Part shown: one piece after another, positions 9,028-20,039 of the stretch
Layout of the letters: each line of letters begins with the position of its first letter
Numbering within the stretch: the first letter of the stretch is position 1
Assembly: GCA_023376005.1 (NCBI GenBank)
Contig: CM042157.1
Location: 51,010,817-51,074,816, forward strand
Reading direction: 5' to 3'
Source of the DNA: Doryteuthis pealeii
Taxonomy: Eukaryota > Mollusca > Cephalopoda > Myopsida > Loliginidae
DNA: 64,000 nt
Notes under the pieces: model-generated
Told to the model about the DNA's origin: nothing
Seen by the model: only the letters and a program-made list of their open reading frames with translations
The model's database searches: none
Program-made: the position numbers and the translations under genes

Positions 9028-12000
9028 TAGCTAAAGTACCCAGACCATGACCGGACGAAAAGATTTTTAGGAACACCAGGGAGTTTTCATAAAAATAAAA
9101 TTAAAAAAACATCACTACAAATTTATCTATTACAGTGTTTATTTTAGGGATTTTTTTTAAACATTGAAAATATTTTTTTAAATGCAATCCTGAATTTTTG
9201 AGTGTTTTGAAATAATTTATATCATAATATTGACATTTTTTTAGGTAGAATTCAGAATTCATGTTTTGTTTTTTTTACTAAAAAAAATATCAAATAAAAA
9301 AAAGTTATTCAGAATATTATCTTTATAGAAAAAAAAATCGTGGTAGACCTGAACATCTGAACAAAAAAAAATTTAGATGGGGGGGGCCATCTAAATTTTT
9401 TTTTCCTTCAATGGATTATTATCGATTACACACCAATCTATCAGATATATATAGATAGAGGGGGGAGTATGCACAAGGGAGATAAATCTTTAGAGAAAAA
9501 ATAGGAGTTACCTCCCTTACATCGTTCCATTAATAGGCTGCCAAAATTATGGAGAACTGAAAGCGCTATATTACATCCGTGTATTTCAAAAGAAAAGATA
9601 AACATTTTTTTATTGGAAGTGTAGCCAAAAAGACTTATCTTTTTCGCAATTGACGTATTTATCACAAAAATTCTTTTTTGAAAGGGAGAAAATTCGGCCC
9701 GTTTTGTCATCCATATTGACGATATCTTTTTTTTTAATCTTTAAAAATCTGAAAATATCATGACATTTTTTCAGCGATAAAATTCAGGGCTAACTTTTGT
9801 TAAATTTTCAAGTTAGTCATTGATATTGACAAACGTGTAAAATTAACCTTAAAATGTTTAAGGTAGTAAAAAACTCAATTGAACTTTTTTGCATCAAATA
9901 TATTTAGCTGAACTTGCACAACGGTCGGAAAATTAAAACGGAAAGTTTATTGGAGGTCCCCCATGACAGTTTAACTTTTTGCGAATTGGGTTACGGTTTA
10001 GGGGTTTGGGGATTAAGGTTGTTTTTTATTATGTATTGCTTAAAAAACAAACAATAAAAAAATTTACTATAATGCTGAAATTCTTTTTTTTAAACCAAGT
10101 TTAATTGAAATTATACATTGCAATACTATAGGTACCACCAATTTGACCCTGTGCAATTTACCCCCCCCCCCTACATTTAACACAATGAAACTTGCAGAAA
10201 AATTAATATTTTCTTGAAAATTTTTTTCCATTCAAAAGAAAAAACATTAAACAAACTCCTGATGATTTTTTAAATTTTTTATCAGCTTACGAAAATAATG
10301 AAAATTATGATTGAAAAACAATGTTTTCATTTTTGCACTGTTAAATCAATTGAAAATTAACGTAGCTAAAAACAAGTTACGATAAGAGGATTTTTTAAAA
10401 ATTCTATGAAAAATCAATTAATGATCCGATTTTCACGAAGATTTCCATAAATGTTTACCATTGGATGTAAATACATCTGAAATAGTTTTTTCTAAAATAT
10501 ATTAGGGGAAATATTTTTTTACGAGGTCTATCACCTATTTTATTTTATGAGATAAAAAAAATGACGTGGAAAAAAAATTTGGTACTTTTTTTTCTATAAA
10601 GATAAGAGGCTGAATAACTATATCAATGAAATTGTATAACGTACCGAACTATAGTTTTTTTAGGAAAAATTAATGAAATCGGAAATAAAAAGTGCAAAAA
10701 AATGTCATAATATCAATATTTGAAACTTTTTTTTTTTGCATGTAATTGGTATGTACTATATTCTATTAAATTGTCAAAAAAAAAATTTTTTTTTTAAGAA
10801 ATTAATTTATACGAGATTTTCAATCTTTTGTGTGATTAAATATTTTTATTTTCTGCGTGAAATGAATTAATTTTTTTTTTTCTGCGGAAAAAAATCGAAT
10901 TTTTCACGTGAACTAAAAGTTGGTTCGATCCGTGCTCGATTAATATTTTTAAAAGAATTTGTAATTTTTATTGTTGAATAGTAATGTGTGATTCTTAGAA
11001 TATACGGAAGAGCAAAACTGACATGACGAGACGCTTCTCGGTAACTAAAGTTTGTTTTTCTGAGCGTAAAAAAATATTTTATTTAACTTTTACGACCAAT
11101 TAGAATAAAAATAATATATTGAATGATAGTTTTATCAGTTTTTCTCTTAGAAAAAATATTCAAATTTTCATTTTATTTTCGATTTTAAGAATTAATACTA
11201 AAACCGAAGACATTTTTTAACGTCAATTTCACTGCGAAATTTTAAGATTAAATTTTTTCAAGTTTTTATTCATAGTAAATTGTAATATTAAAGTTTTTAA
11301 AGATTTTATTCATAGTAAATTGTAATATTAAAGTTTTTAAAGATTTTATTCATTTTAATAGAAAAAATTTGGCTAAAAAAGTTTGTCCGTTACACCCATC
11401 CGTACTAAGAGGCATAACCGTAAATATGTATTTCTTTCTCTCTAAATCGCGGCCTGAAAATTACTCTTTCGCACGTAATATGGATAGGTTTGTTTATTTT
11501 TTAAGATAACGATGTAATTTTTCCCAATCGGATAATTTGATCTTTGAATTAACTATTTTTCTTTGTAACAACCCTGTACGATCTTTTTTTAACGAGATTT
11601 TTGATAAACAAAGTTCGGAAATATCTATTTCCATTTTATTCAAGATGGCCTAAACGGTTTGGTGGTACCTACTACTTATCGATTTAGACACAGTTTGACC
11701 TTAAATAATAGATTTAATTATTTCTAATTCGCTTTTAAAATTCCTAGCAGATGACAAATTTGCCTATAGCTAACCTACGTTATACCATCTGTCATCTGAC
11801 AAGTGTAAAATATCTACTTTAAATCATTAACTTGTATGTGAACTAACTGGAGCACAATCTACGACACACCCAAGATGGAAATAATGTTAAAACTACTCTC
11901 TTTTTAGCTCCGAATCGGTGGATTTTTCATCTTTCTTTTCCGTCAATTAATTCTATTTATTTAATTAAAACTTAATCTCTCGAAAGTGAACCGTGACAAC

Positions 12001-12180
12001 CACATGGCGAATACTACCTCTAAAATTTTTGTTTTTCATTTAGAAAAGAAAGAAAGTCTTTCGATTTTTATTGTTTTAAACAACAAATAATCCGGTTAAA
12101 AATATTATATGTTGGGGTACTTACGATGGGGGAAGGGTCAATTTACTATGTAAATGTTTTGTAAAATGTACCTCGACCGG
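9028..12180. other. AT-rich intronic sequence with repeat fragments
   Basis: No coding sequence recognised. Fragments of the poly-C family occur near 9370-9440 and 10150. A 42-bp tandem duplication lies at about 11267-11350. At 11655-11840 there is a partial copy of the repeat end CTTATCGATTTAGACA...CCTAGCAGATGACA that also bounds the element at 15137-15965. Confidence 0.5.
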
Positions 12181-12204
12181 TGTTTATCGAAAACGCCAAC
12201 AATC

Positions 12205-12295
12205 ACAATTCAGCGGTGACTCCTCACGTAATGTAATACATTACGAGTGAGTTCGAATCTCACTGGATGTCCCATACAATTTACGCCCCTGAATT
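12205..12295 (+). repeat. tRNA-like SINE remnant
   Basis: GAGTGAGTTCGAATCTCACT is a B-box-like block, followed by GGATGTCCCATACAATTTAC, which resembles the block after the B box in the SINE at 26705-26850. The A-box half is not clear. Confidence 0.4.
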
Positions 12296-12375
12296 CATAG
12301 ACTACCCCATTATTTGTTTTAAGAAATAAGGGTATTTAATTTGTATTGATCACTAATTAAAAATTGCCAACTAAC

Positions 12376-12507
12376 CTTTTCTTTATTGACGTCTTTATTT
12401 AATGATTGCTTGATTTTGTCTTCGTCGATTTTCAAATTTTCACAAATCAAACAGGTGCGAATTCCTTTACAAGAACAAACCTTATAATCGTTCGGTTCTT
12501 TCATCAT
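12376..12507 (-). CDS. ALKBH4: ALKBH4 exon 1 (start codon, Cys-rich motif)
   Basis: This 44-codon exon starts with a double ATG (12507 and 12504) and encodes YKVCSCKGIRTCLICENLK. The CxCKGIRxCxxCE cluster is the hallmark N-terminal motif of ALKBH4, likely metal-binding. An in-frame TGA lies two codons upstream of the first ATG, so the coding region cannot extend further 5'. The exon ends AAAAG|GTTAGT at 12376/12375, phase 0, and joins in frame to exon 2 at 1403. Beyond the splice site the reading frame continues only into intron sequence. The enzyme would be a nuclear/cytoplasmic AlkB-type dioxygenase. Identification is from the motif here plus the FPG and SGRRKQ blocks in exon 2. Confidence 0.85.
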
Positions 12508-12945
12508 TTCTCACACCAATAGATTTATTTTTTTACCTTTGTTCTTTTATTGATTTTTTTTTTAAATAAAAAGGTGGGTTACTTAAACCACCAACACCGG
12601 TAAGGCTTATCTTGCCTTCCCGCACTTTTTTTGCATATTTGAGTTCTCTTCAAAAATCCTTATTTGATATCGATCGAAAGAATAAATAGAATTCCAAATT
12701 TAATCTGCATTTTTAGTCAATCGAACTGATATCCATTGATTCAAATATTGAAATCATCGTCATAGCACTTAACACATCCATGTTGTTTAAAGATGAATGA
12801 ATTTTAAACTTAAAAAAGGAGAGTTACAAATAAAGGACAGTTAATCGTCAACGAACTTCATTAACAAACTGTATCAAAACTTACTACATCTGCTAATTTT
12901 GACTTCGCAAACGGATTTTACAAAATAAATTTAACCCCTCCTATT
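12508..12945 (-). promoter_or_regulatory. Probable 5' UTR and promoter region of ALKBH4
   Basis: This region lies just upstream of the ALKBH4 start codon on the minus strand. No TATA box or clear initiator can be assigned with certainty. At about 12600-12619, GGTAAGGCTTATCTTGCCTT contains a short imperfect dyad. The role is inferred from position only. Confidence 0.3.
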
Positions 12946-13415
12946 AAAAAAAAAATTACCAAAAATCAGGGAATTATCCGATTTTAATAAAAATTTTCAG
13001 TGTTGATTTATCAATGAATGAATTTCAGAATGCATCAGTTAATTTTATTTCAAAACTTTCTGATTGTTTCAGGCCTCTTAACTTTGACCCCCCCCTCCAT
13101 TATTTTTGAGGCGCAAAATATCGGTGGGGTTACTTTCGAAACTAATAACAGTATAAATAAAAAGGCAATAGACCGAAGGTGTGAATAATTGAAAAAAATA
13201 AATAAAAAAAACATTTTCAAGGGAGTGTGTCTAGTACCGAAAATCTAAAAATTAAATATAACGGTAAGCCTAAAATGCGTTTTTGACAAAATGACTTTAG
13301 CCCCCCCCCCCTTACAGAAAATAATTTACTAAAAATCAGGGAATTATCGGATTTTAATGAAATCTTCAGTGTTTATTTATCAATGAATGACCTTTATAAT
13401 CTTTATAACTATATT
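12945..13415 (+). repeat. Poly-C repeat family, two partial forward copies
   Basis: ACCAAAAATCAGGGAATTATCC begins at about 12958 and again, after GCCTAAAATGCGTTTTTGAC and a C11 run, at about 13330. The second copy stops at a (TA)n tract near 13417. Confidence 0.65.
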
Positions 13416-13416
13416 A

Positions 13417-13454
<38 letters not shown>

Positions 13455-13964
13455 CCACTGGCCTTTTTGTCATCTTTAAAAGTGAATTAAAAATAATTAA
13501 ATCTATTATTTAAGGTCAAACTTTGTTTAAATCGATAAGTAGTAACATAATGACCATCATTAAAAAAGAAAAATATTATTACAATATGCAATTTATTTTT
13601 AATACATTTTATACATTAAAAATCGTCCGAATTTCAACAAAAAGTTACGTTGAATTTATTTTGATTTATCGTGTTCAATAATGGCTTTAAAATATTTTTA
13701 AAATACTTATAAACATTTCTTTTTAGAAATAAGTAAAGCGTTACTTTAAATACATATTCATTAAATGTTACTGAAATTTTTCACACTCGTTTTAACTTTT
13801 AACCAAGGAAAATCCGTTTTTGTATGTAAAAAAATCAAAAATATATTTAGTTTCATTGAAAATAAAATTTGCATATTATTTACGTTTCGTGTATGGTATT
13901 CCATAATTGCCATAATATTTTTTTGTGTTGTTTGATTGACGTAAAACCCGGTTTTTGACAAAAT

Positions 13965-15046
13965 GAATTTAGCACCCTCTCCTAAAAATAAAGAACTTCT
14001 TAGAATTTTTTTTTTTTTTTACTATCTGATAGATTGGTGAGCAATCGATAATAATCCATTGAAGGAAAAAAACAAAAATTAAAAACAAAAATTTTAGATA
14101 GGGTTACAGATAGTCCTGTCCGGCCAGACATGACAAGATTTTGGAATTGCATTTTTTTTTTATTTTAGTTAAAAAAAATGTTAATTTAAAGAAAACATCA
14201 ATTAGAATTTGAATATTTTTAATTAAAAAGGAATAATTGAATTAAAAATAGTAATAATGAAATGAACTTACCTTAACTTATTAGATATTGAATCTTTCGG
14301 TTAAATTACTGACACAAACAATAACTCTCCTGAATAGAGAGGAAAATATTTTATGTTTTTAAAACATAAAACATTTGGCCTTCCATAGAATTATTGGTCA
14401 AACATTCTGTTTTTTTATTGAAAATCAATTCAATTGTTTTAAAATATGTGGCCTTGATATTAAGTTTAAAATGTTATATTTTTAGTTTCTAGAAATAAAT
14501 ATCTATTTAATGCAAACCTTACTTTATCCCCTCGAGTTAATAAGTTTTGAAGAAAAATTCTATTTTCGCAGAAAAAATATCGATATATAATTTTTTTTTA
14601 ATAAGATAATAGTCAATTAAATAATTATGGAAATGAGTAAAAAGAAATCTCCTAAAAAAATTATTTTATATTTTTTTACATTTTATTTTTCGATTTTCGG
14701 TACTTATTTTCTCATAGGAGCTCCACCGTAAAAAATTTTTTTTTGTTTCTATTCATAACTTCGGTCTTTTATCTCTTTATTTATACTGTAATTAGTATCA
14801 AGTTAGGACCAACTTGAAGCAATGTTACGCCCCCCAACATAAGGGGGTCAAAATTAAGTGACCTGAAAAAAAATGAGAAAGTTTTAAAATAAAATAAATA
14901 ATGCATTATAAAGATCATTCATTGATACATAAACACTGAAAATTTCATTAAAATCCGATAATTCCCTGAATTTTGGTAAATTATTTTCTGTAGGGGGGCT
15001 AAAGTCATTTTGTCAAAAAAGAATTTTAGCCTCTGTTTGCTAGTCC

Positions 15047-15052
<6 letters not shown>
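13965..15052 (-). repeat. Poly-C repeat family, reverse copy of 7685-8815
   Basis: Its reverse complement reproduces the 7685-8815 copy block by block, ending at GGGACTAGCAAACAGAGGC next to a (TA)n tract. The pair is about 1.1 kb each and 5.1 kb apart in opposite orientation, straddling ALKBH4 exon 1, so a transcript covering both could fold on itself. Confidence 0.7.

Positions 15053-15136
<84 letters not shown>
15050..15136. repeat. (TA)n microsatellite
   Basis: About 42 TA units. Confidence 0.95.
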
Positions 15137-15138
<2 letters not shown>

Positions 15139-15965
15139 CACTTTTGTCGGCTGCTAGGAATTTTAAAAGCGAATTAGGAATAATTAAATCTATTATTTAA
15201 GGTCAAACTTTGTCTAAATCGATAAGTAGTAACATACTAACCATCATTAAAAAAAGAAAAATATCATTACATATGCAGTTTATTTTTAAAAGATTTAAAA
15301 CTATTTGTTTTGGTCAATTTCGACGCGATCCGCCATTCAGCCTCTTTTTCGATGGTTTTAAGTGCTTGTTTACAATTTTACTGTAACATTCGCGATTGCC
15401 AAAAAATTTACCAAAAATCAGGTAATTATCCGATTTTAATGAAATTTTCAGTATTGATTTAACAATTAATGAATTTTATAATGCATTAGTTATTTTATTT
15501 CAAAACTTTAATTTAGTATTTTTTCTATGAAAAATTAATATATAAAATTCATTTAAAATGTGAAAAGCCTGATGTTAAGTTTAAAATGTTATAATTTGAG
15601 ATTCTAGAAATAAATATCTACTTAATGCAAACCTTATTAAAATCGGATAATTACCTGATTTTTTGTAATTTTTTTTGCAATCGCGAATGTTACCTTAAAA
15701 TTGTAAACAAGCGCGTAAAACCATTGAAAAATAGACAGAATGGTTGATCGCGTCGAAATATTCCAAAATAAATCGTTTTAAATCTATTAAAAATCAACTG
15801 CATATGTAATGATATTTTTCTTTTTTTAATGATGGTCATTATGTGATTACTTATCAATTTAGACAAAGTTTGACCTTAAATAATAGATTTAATTATTTTT
15901 AATTCGCTTTTAAAACTCTTAGCAGACGATATTATTGCCAGTACCTAGGTAATCATATTTTTTTA
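15137..15965. mobile_element. Foldback element, ~0.35-kb inverted arms
   Basis: The left arm runs from CTTTTGTCGGCTGCTAGGAA through TCTAAATCGATAAGTAGTAA and GTAACATTCGCGATTGCC. The right arm contains the reverse complements of each: GCAATCGCGAATGTTACC near 15681, TTACTTATCAATTTAGACA near 15847 and TCTTAGCAGACGAT near 15918. The middle contains the ATCAGG-AATTATCCGATTTT core shared with the poly-C family. It is a non-coding DNA element with long arms. Confidence 0.7.
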
Positions 15966-16619
15966 AGTTGGGGGAGGGGGTAATCTGTTGTAAAAAAAAC
16001 AAAATTGTATATAATTATGTTTTAGATTATCAGTGAAAAAAATTATACATCGATATTTGTTCTGTCTAAAAGGGTGGAAGCCTAACTTTTCAATTGAGTT
16101 TTCTCCAAAAATTGTTAGATGATATTAAAGTAGTTTGTTATTAAATAACATTTGTTTTTAGAATCTAAAAATATGAAATTTAAAACTTAAAATTAGGTAT
16201 TTCATATTTTAAATGAATTGTATCTATTAATTGGGTATGTAAATTGTTTTCTCAAGGCGCGTATGGGTAGCGCAATCAGTAATATTTATTTCAAAGAATT
16301 TCGATTTATTTCCATCGAATCAGTTTGATTGAAATGATTCAGTAATTTAAAAGAAAGAATTCGTTGATTAATAAGTCAACACTGAAAATTTTATTAAAAA
16401 CAGATAATTCCGTGATTTTTGGTAATTTTTTATTTATCCATTTGGGTTAGTGACTTGCCACCGTAGACGCGGGCATATCACGCTAAACTTCTTTTCCTAT
16501 AAAAGGTTTCAAACAAGTTTTATGGACGTTTTTGTTTCTGTGTGTTTAGAACGAAAATAGATATATCATTTTAATTCAACAATTTGAAATAAGTGTACTC
16601 ACACAGATATACGTTTTCG

Positions 16620-16766
16620 TAGATATATTTATTCAAGTGAATAACAAGCAACCTTCTATACTTTTAGGGCCCGTTTTCAGAGTGAGTCTGGACGGAAGTA
16701 AACAAACCCTGCTTGAGGGTTCAGGACTTAATGTAGTTAACTGTAGCTAATGGTCAAAACTGTTAC
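16620..16766 (+). repeat. Dispersed repeat shared with 34375-34525
   Basis: GAATAACAAGCAACCTT, GGGCCCGTT, CAGAGTGAGTCTGG, AAACAAACCCTGCT and CTTAATGTAGTTAACTGTAG occur in the same order at both places, 17.8 kb apart. Both copies end at TGTTACA, which here is the possible start of an LTR. Confidence 0.65.
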
Positions 16767-17242
16767 ATCCCCCCTTTGTGTGATTGAAAGTTTTTTTAAA
16801 GTAGGGTATGTGATGTTATCATTGACTTTGTGTATCTGTATGTATGCACACATTTGTATTTCCTTTTCTTTTATTCATTTCAATTTTTTAATTAAATTTT
16901 CCTGTTTTATTTTATTTTATTCTATTTTTTTAAAATTTAATGTCCATTTGTTGGTTATACCGGTGTTGTTTCATCTGTTAATATGTATTCCTTGTAGCGT
17001 GATGGAGTTCTGACATGTAATTCCTGATGTGGTTTGTGTTACATCAGTAAGCAATTACTGATAAGGGCCAAATAAAGGGTTATGCCCCTTTTGTTGTTGT
17101 GGTTATGTCCCCCTAGCGAGGGTAACACTCGCTAGGAGAGTCTAATAAAAGTTGTTAAACGCTCAACACGTGTTGCTTCGCTCCCTGCTTTTCCCATCTA
17201 GCATTCCAGAGATTACTGCTACGCTCGTGTATGATACAGTTT
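16767..17242 (+). repeat. Possible LTR
   Basis: Begins TGTTACATCCCCCC and ends near GTGTATGATACA, so it has TG...CA ends. It holds AATAAA-type signals at about 17071 and AATAAAA at 17142, followed by a GC-richer end, as expected of a retrotransposon LTR. No partner LTR was found, so the borders are tentative. Confidence 0.35.
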
Positions 17243-17273
17243 GATCCTCGGCATGATCTTCATATGGTAGGGA

Positions 17274-17790
17274 TACCCAATTTTTCGTCTGCTTTTCATT
17301 TTAAAAACGAATTAAAATTAATTATTATTTAAGATCAAATTTTTGTCTAAGTCGAAAAGAAGTAACATAATGAGAATCAATTTAAAAAAAGCAAGATAAT
17401 ATTACACATGTAATTTATTTTTAATACAGTTAAAACGATTTTTTTCGGTCAATTTCGATCGCGTATAACCTGAAACACTGTTTAAAAATGGCGTGTTTGC
17501 AAAATTAATGTAACATTCGCGATTGAAAAAAAAATTACCAAAAATCAGGGAATTATCCGATTTAAATGAAATTTTCAGTATTGATTAATCAATGAATGTG
17601 TTTTATAATGCATCAGTTATCTTATTTCAAAACTTTAATTAAGTATTTCTGCTATGATAAATTAATATATAAAATTCATTTATAATATAAGCTGCAACAT
17701 TTTAAGTTTAAAATGTCATATTATTAGATTTTAAAAAGGGGGGAGGTCAAAATTGTATTGAAAAACACAGATTTTTCGACGAATTGGGTA
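17274..17790 (-). mobile_element. TACCCAA-type MITE, internally deleted copy
   Basis: Ends are TACCCAATTTTTCGTCTGCT at the left and the reverse of TACCCAATTCGTCGAAAAA at the right; a TA follows the right end. Its left end matches the right end of the element at 52211-53240 and vice versa, so it is the same family in the opposite orientation and half the length. The interior has the ACCAAAAATCAGGG core. It inserted next to a gypsy fragment. Confidence 0.75.
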
Positions 17791-17799
17791 TACTTATCA

Positions 17800-18590
17800 T
17801 ATAGTCTTACTTTGTGTGTGTTTCCCTTGTTTTGGATGGGTCCGTAGGTAGGTGGCGCCGGTTTCACCTTATGGTGTTGCCATTTAACGTGGTGACGTTG
17901 TAGGATCTGGGCCCTTTGTTTGTGTTCGTAACTATTGCCCTTTCCCATGTAGCCGAATGGGGTTTATCACTGTTACATTCTGACTTTTGTGGAGTGTTGG
18001 CAAATCTTTTGTACCCCGGTTGTAATATTTTTCTTGTTCCTGTTGGCGTTTATATAAACCCCTCCAAGATTTTGTCCTTTTCAGGTTGTATGTTCTTTAT
18101 CTTGTATTTGTTTGTTTCCTTTTATTTCGCAATTTCGACACATTTCTTTAGATCCGTAATGGCAATATATTTCCTTCTGCACCAGTGTCTACTTTTACCA
18201 GTAGTTTTGCTGGGATCTTTTCTCTTCCTGGTACTTGGATTTTTATTTTCGTTAACCTCAGTAAGGTTATCCGAATTGTTTATCGTGTGGAATTGTAGAT
18301 CATCGTAATCACTATTGTCAGTGTCATTGTCTTACCGCATGAATATTTTTATTATGTTTTTGGTGGCCATATTTCGACTATTAACTTTCCCTTGGTAGAG
18401 TGTTGTATTTCGTTTTTCCTTCGCTTTGCAAACACTGGCCCAGTGGTTCCATTCCCAGATTTTAGGCATTCTGTACCATGGTCTGAGCATTTTTCATTTC
18501 GTCTGTGGTTTTCTCCACATTTTGTCCAAAATGTGGAGAAAACCACAGACGAAATGAAGATGACGCGAATTTCTTATAAAGATGAGTTGA
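17800..18590 (-). pseudogene. Ty3/gypsy zinc knuckle-protease remnant
   Basis: On the minus strand from right to left: a degenerate CCHC knuckle (CSDHGTECLK...), then LVKVDTGAEGNILPLR at about 18190-18140, a retropepsin active-site strand with the catalytic D-T-G intact, followed by frameshifted protease sequence. Near 17905-17850 comes SYNVTTLNGNTIR-NRRHL, which resembles the far C-terminus of gypsy pol. The whole RT-RNaseH-integrase core is therefore missing. Many stops. Confidence 0.55.
18493..18558. repeat. Perfect palindrome, 32-bp arms, 2-nt loop
   Basis: Arms 18493-18524 and 18527-18558 are exact inverted complements, with only TC between them. The arm includes GTCTGTGGTTTTCTCCACAT. 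It lies at the 5' side of the zinc-knuckle remnant and creates the matching reading frames seen on both strands here. Confidence 0.95.
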
Positions 18591-18879
18591 GTTGAATTCT
18601 TTGAAAAGTTGAGTTGAATTCTTCAAGGCCCTTAGTGTCAATATCTGGGACGAAGAATTTTAACTGTGACGTCATAGGTCACTCGGAAGATTCTTTTAGA
18701 TTTTTCTTTTTCTTTTTCTTTTTCCATCAATAATAAATTTCGACAAAGATGCTGACAGAGTAAATAATTGCTGGAACAATAAACCCAAAAGTGCAAAATC
18801 AATTACTTGCAGAAGATAAGAAAATGACCCTTGAGAAAGTTATACAAATGGGGAAAAAACTATGAAGCTTCAATCAACC

Positions 18880-19990
18880 ACATGAAATAGTTATAAGCCA
18901 CAAGAAATCAAAACGCACAACTGAATGCCACAGAATACTCACAAAGACAGATCAAATAAAAGGTATAACCAGCTCCTGCACGTCCTGTCAGTATTTGAAA
19001 CCAAAATTTATAACCGGTGGGTTTTACACTCGTAAAGTCATACTACCTTTTACACTCGTAAAAGTCATACTACCTTTTCAGCGCCTAAATATAGACTTTA
19101 AAGGTCCACTACCAACATCTATACATGGTAACAAATATCTACTTACAATTATAGATGAATTCTCTCGCTTCTTTTTTGCTTTCCCCTGTAAAGATATAAC
19201 AAGCAAAACTATCACCCACTGTCTAAACCAACTGTTTTCGATCTTTGGTATGCTCGACATGATACACACTGATAGAGCGACTGATTTCCTCTCGGAAGAA
19301 ACTACAAACTATTTGCATGAAAAGGGCATTGCCACTTCGAAAACAAGCAGATACCATCCGGAAGTTAACGGACAAGTAGAGAAACTAAATGGCACTCTGT
19401 GAAAGGCTATTCAAGTAAACCTACACTCTCGTAACATGAAGCCCTATCACTGGGAAAATGTCCTACCTGACACACTCCATTCAATTAGATCCTTACTCTG
19501 TACTACAACGAATACAACCCCTCACGACAGATTGTTCAAGTATAGCCGCAAATCTACTTACAGGACTTCAATTCCCTCTTGGGCTAAACCGGGACCTATA
19601 TACGTCAGAAATCGCACCAAGTCAAGTAAATATGACCCTCCAGTAACCCCCGCTACTCTTCTGGAAATCAATCCTCACTATGCCCTTGTACGTCTACCAT
19701 CTGGTATCGAAACTACTGTCAATGTGCGAGATATAGCTTCCAAATCTACCAACGAAGAAGTCACTTGTATCAACGACTGTATTGCAAACCCTTCTAACAT
19801 GCACGGATCACCTGTATCCAGTCACGAAAGCCCAACCTGTGAAAAGGAAAGACTTCTGTTTCCAGAAACAAAGGACACTGATAGTCCTTGTGAAGTTGAT
19901 ACTAAATCTGTGAGACCTAGAATTCGAAGATTTCCTAACAAATACAGAGACTTTGTGACTGAATACAGAGACTTTGTGACTGAATGAGGT
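18880..19990 (+). pseudogene. Ty3/gypsy integrase and pol C-terminus
   Basis: The sequence opens with a zinc-binding HHCC remnant ending CTSCQYLKPKF. The catalytic core follows: LNIDFKGPLPTS (first Asp), HTDRATDF (second Asp) and NGQVEKLNGTL (Glu), so the D,D,E triad is present. A TGA at 19400-19402 stops the frame where relatives have Trp; the frame then continues to 19987 through YHWENVLPDTLHSIRSLLC and a polypeptide tail. Two local tandem duplications occur: about 27 bp at 19021-19076 and 18 bp (CAGAGACTTTGTGACTGA) at the very end. RT is absent on this strand, so the copy is 5'-truncated. Confidence 0.8.
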
Positions 19991-20039
19991 CACCCCTTTC
20001 TACCTAATACTTCTTGAAGGGAAAAATATTGTAAGTTGA

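Larger units (their letters stand above)
1404..12375 (-). other. ALKBH4: ALKBH4 intron 1 (11 kb)
   Basis: Inferred intron between the donor AAAAG|GTTAGT at 12376/12375 and the acceptor ending at 1404. It is almost entirely transposon and AT-rich repeat sequence: a gypsy gag/pol split in two, three small MITEs, a ~0.57-kb tandem repeat, poly-C/poly-G repeat copies and hairpins. No other conserved exon was seen inside. Confidence 0.75.

Noticed and set aside
9930..10040. Interstitial telomere (TTTAGGG / TTAGGG-like words)
   Set aside because: Only single degenerate words occur, similar to the C-rich core of the small MITE; not an array.
17916..18308. 130-aa hydrophobic plus-strand ORF
   Set aside because: The minus strand here encodes a retropepsin active-site strand (VDTGAEGN); the plus frame is its shadow.
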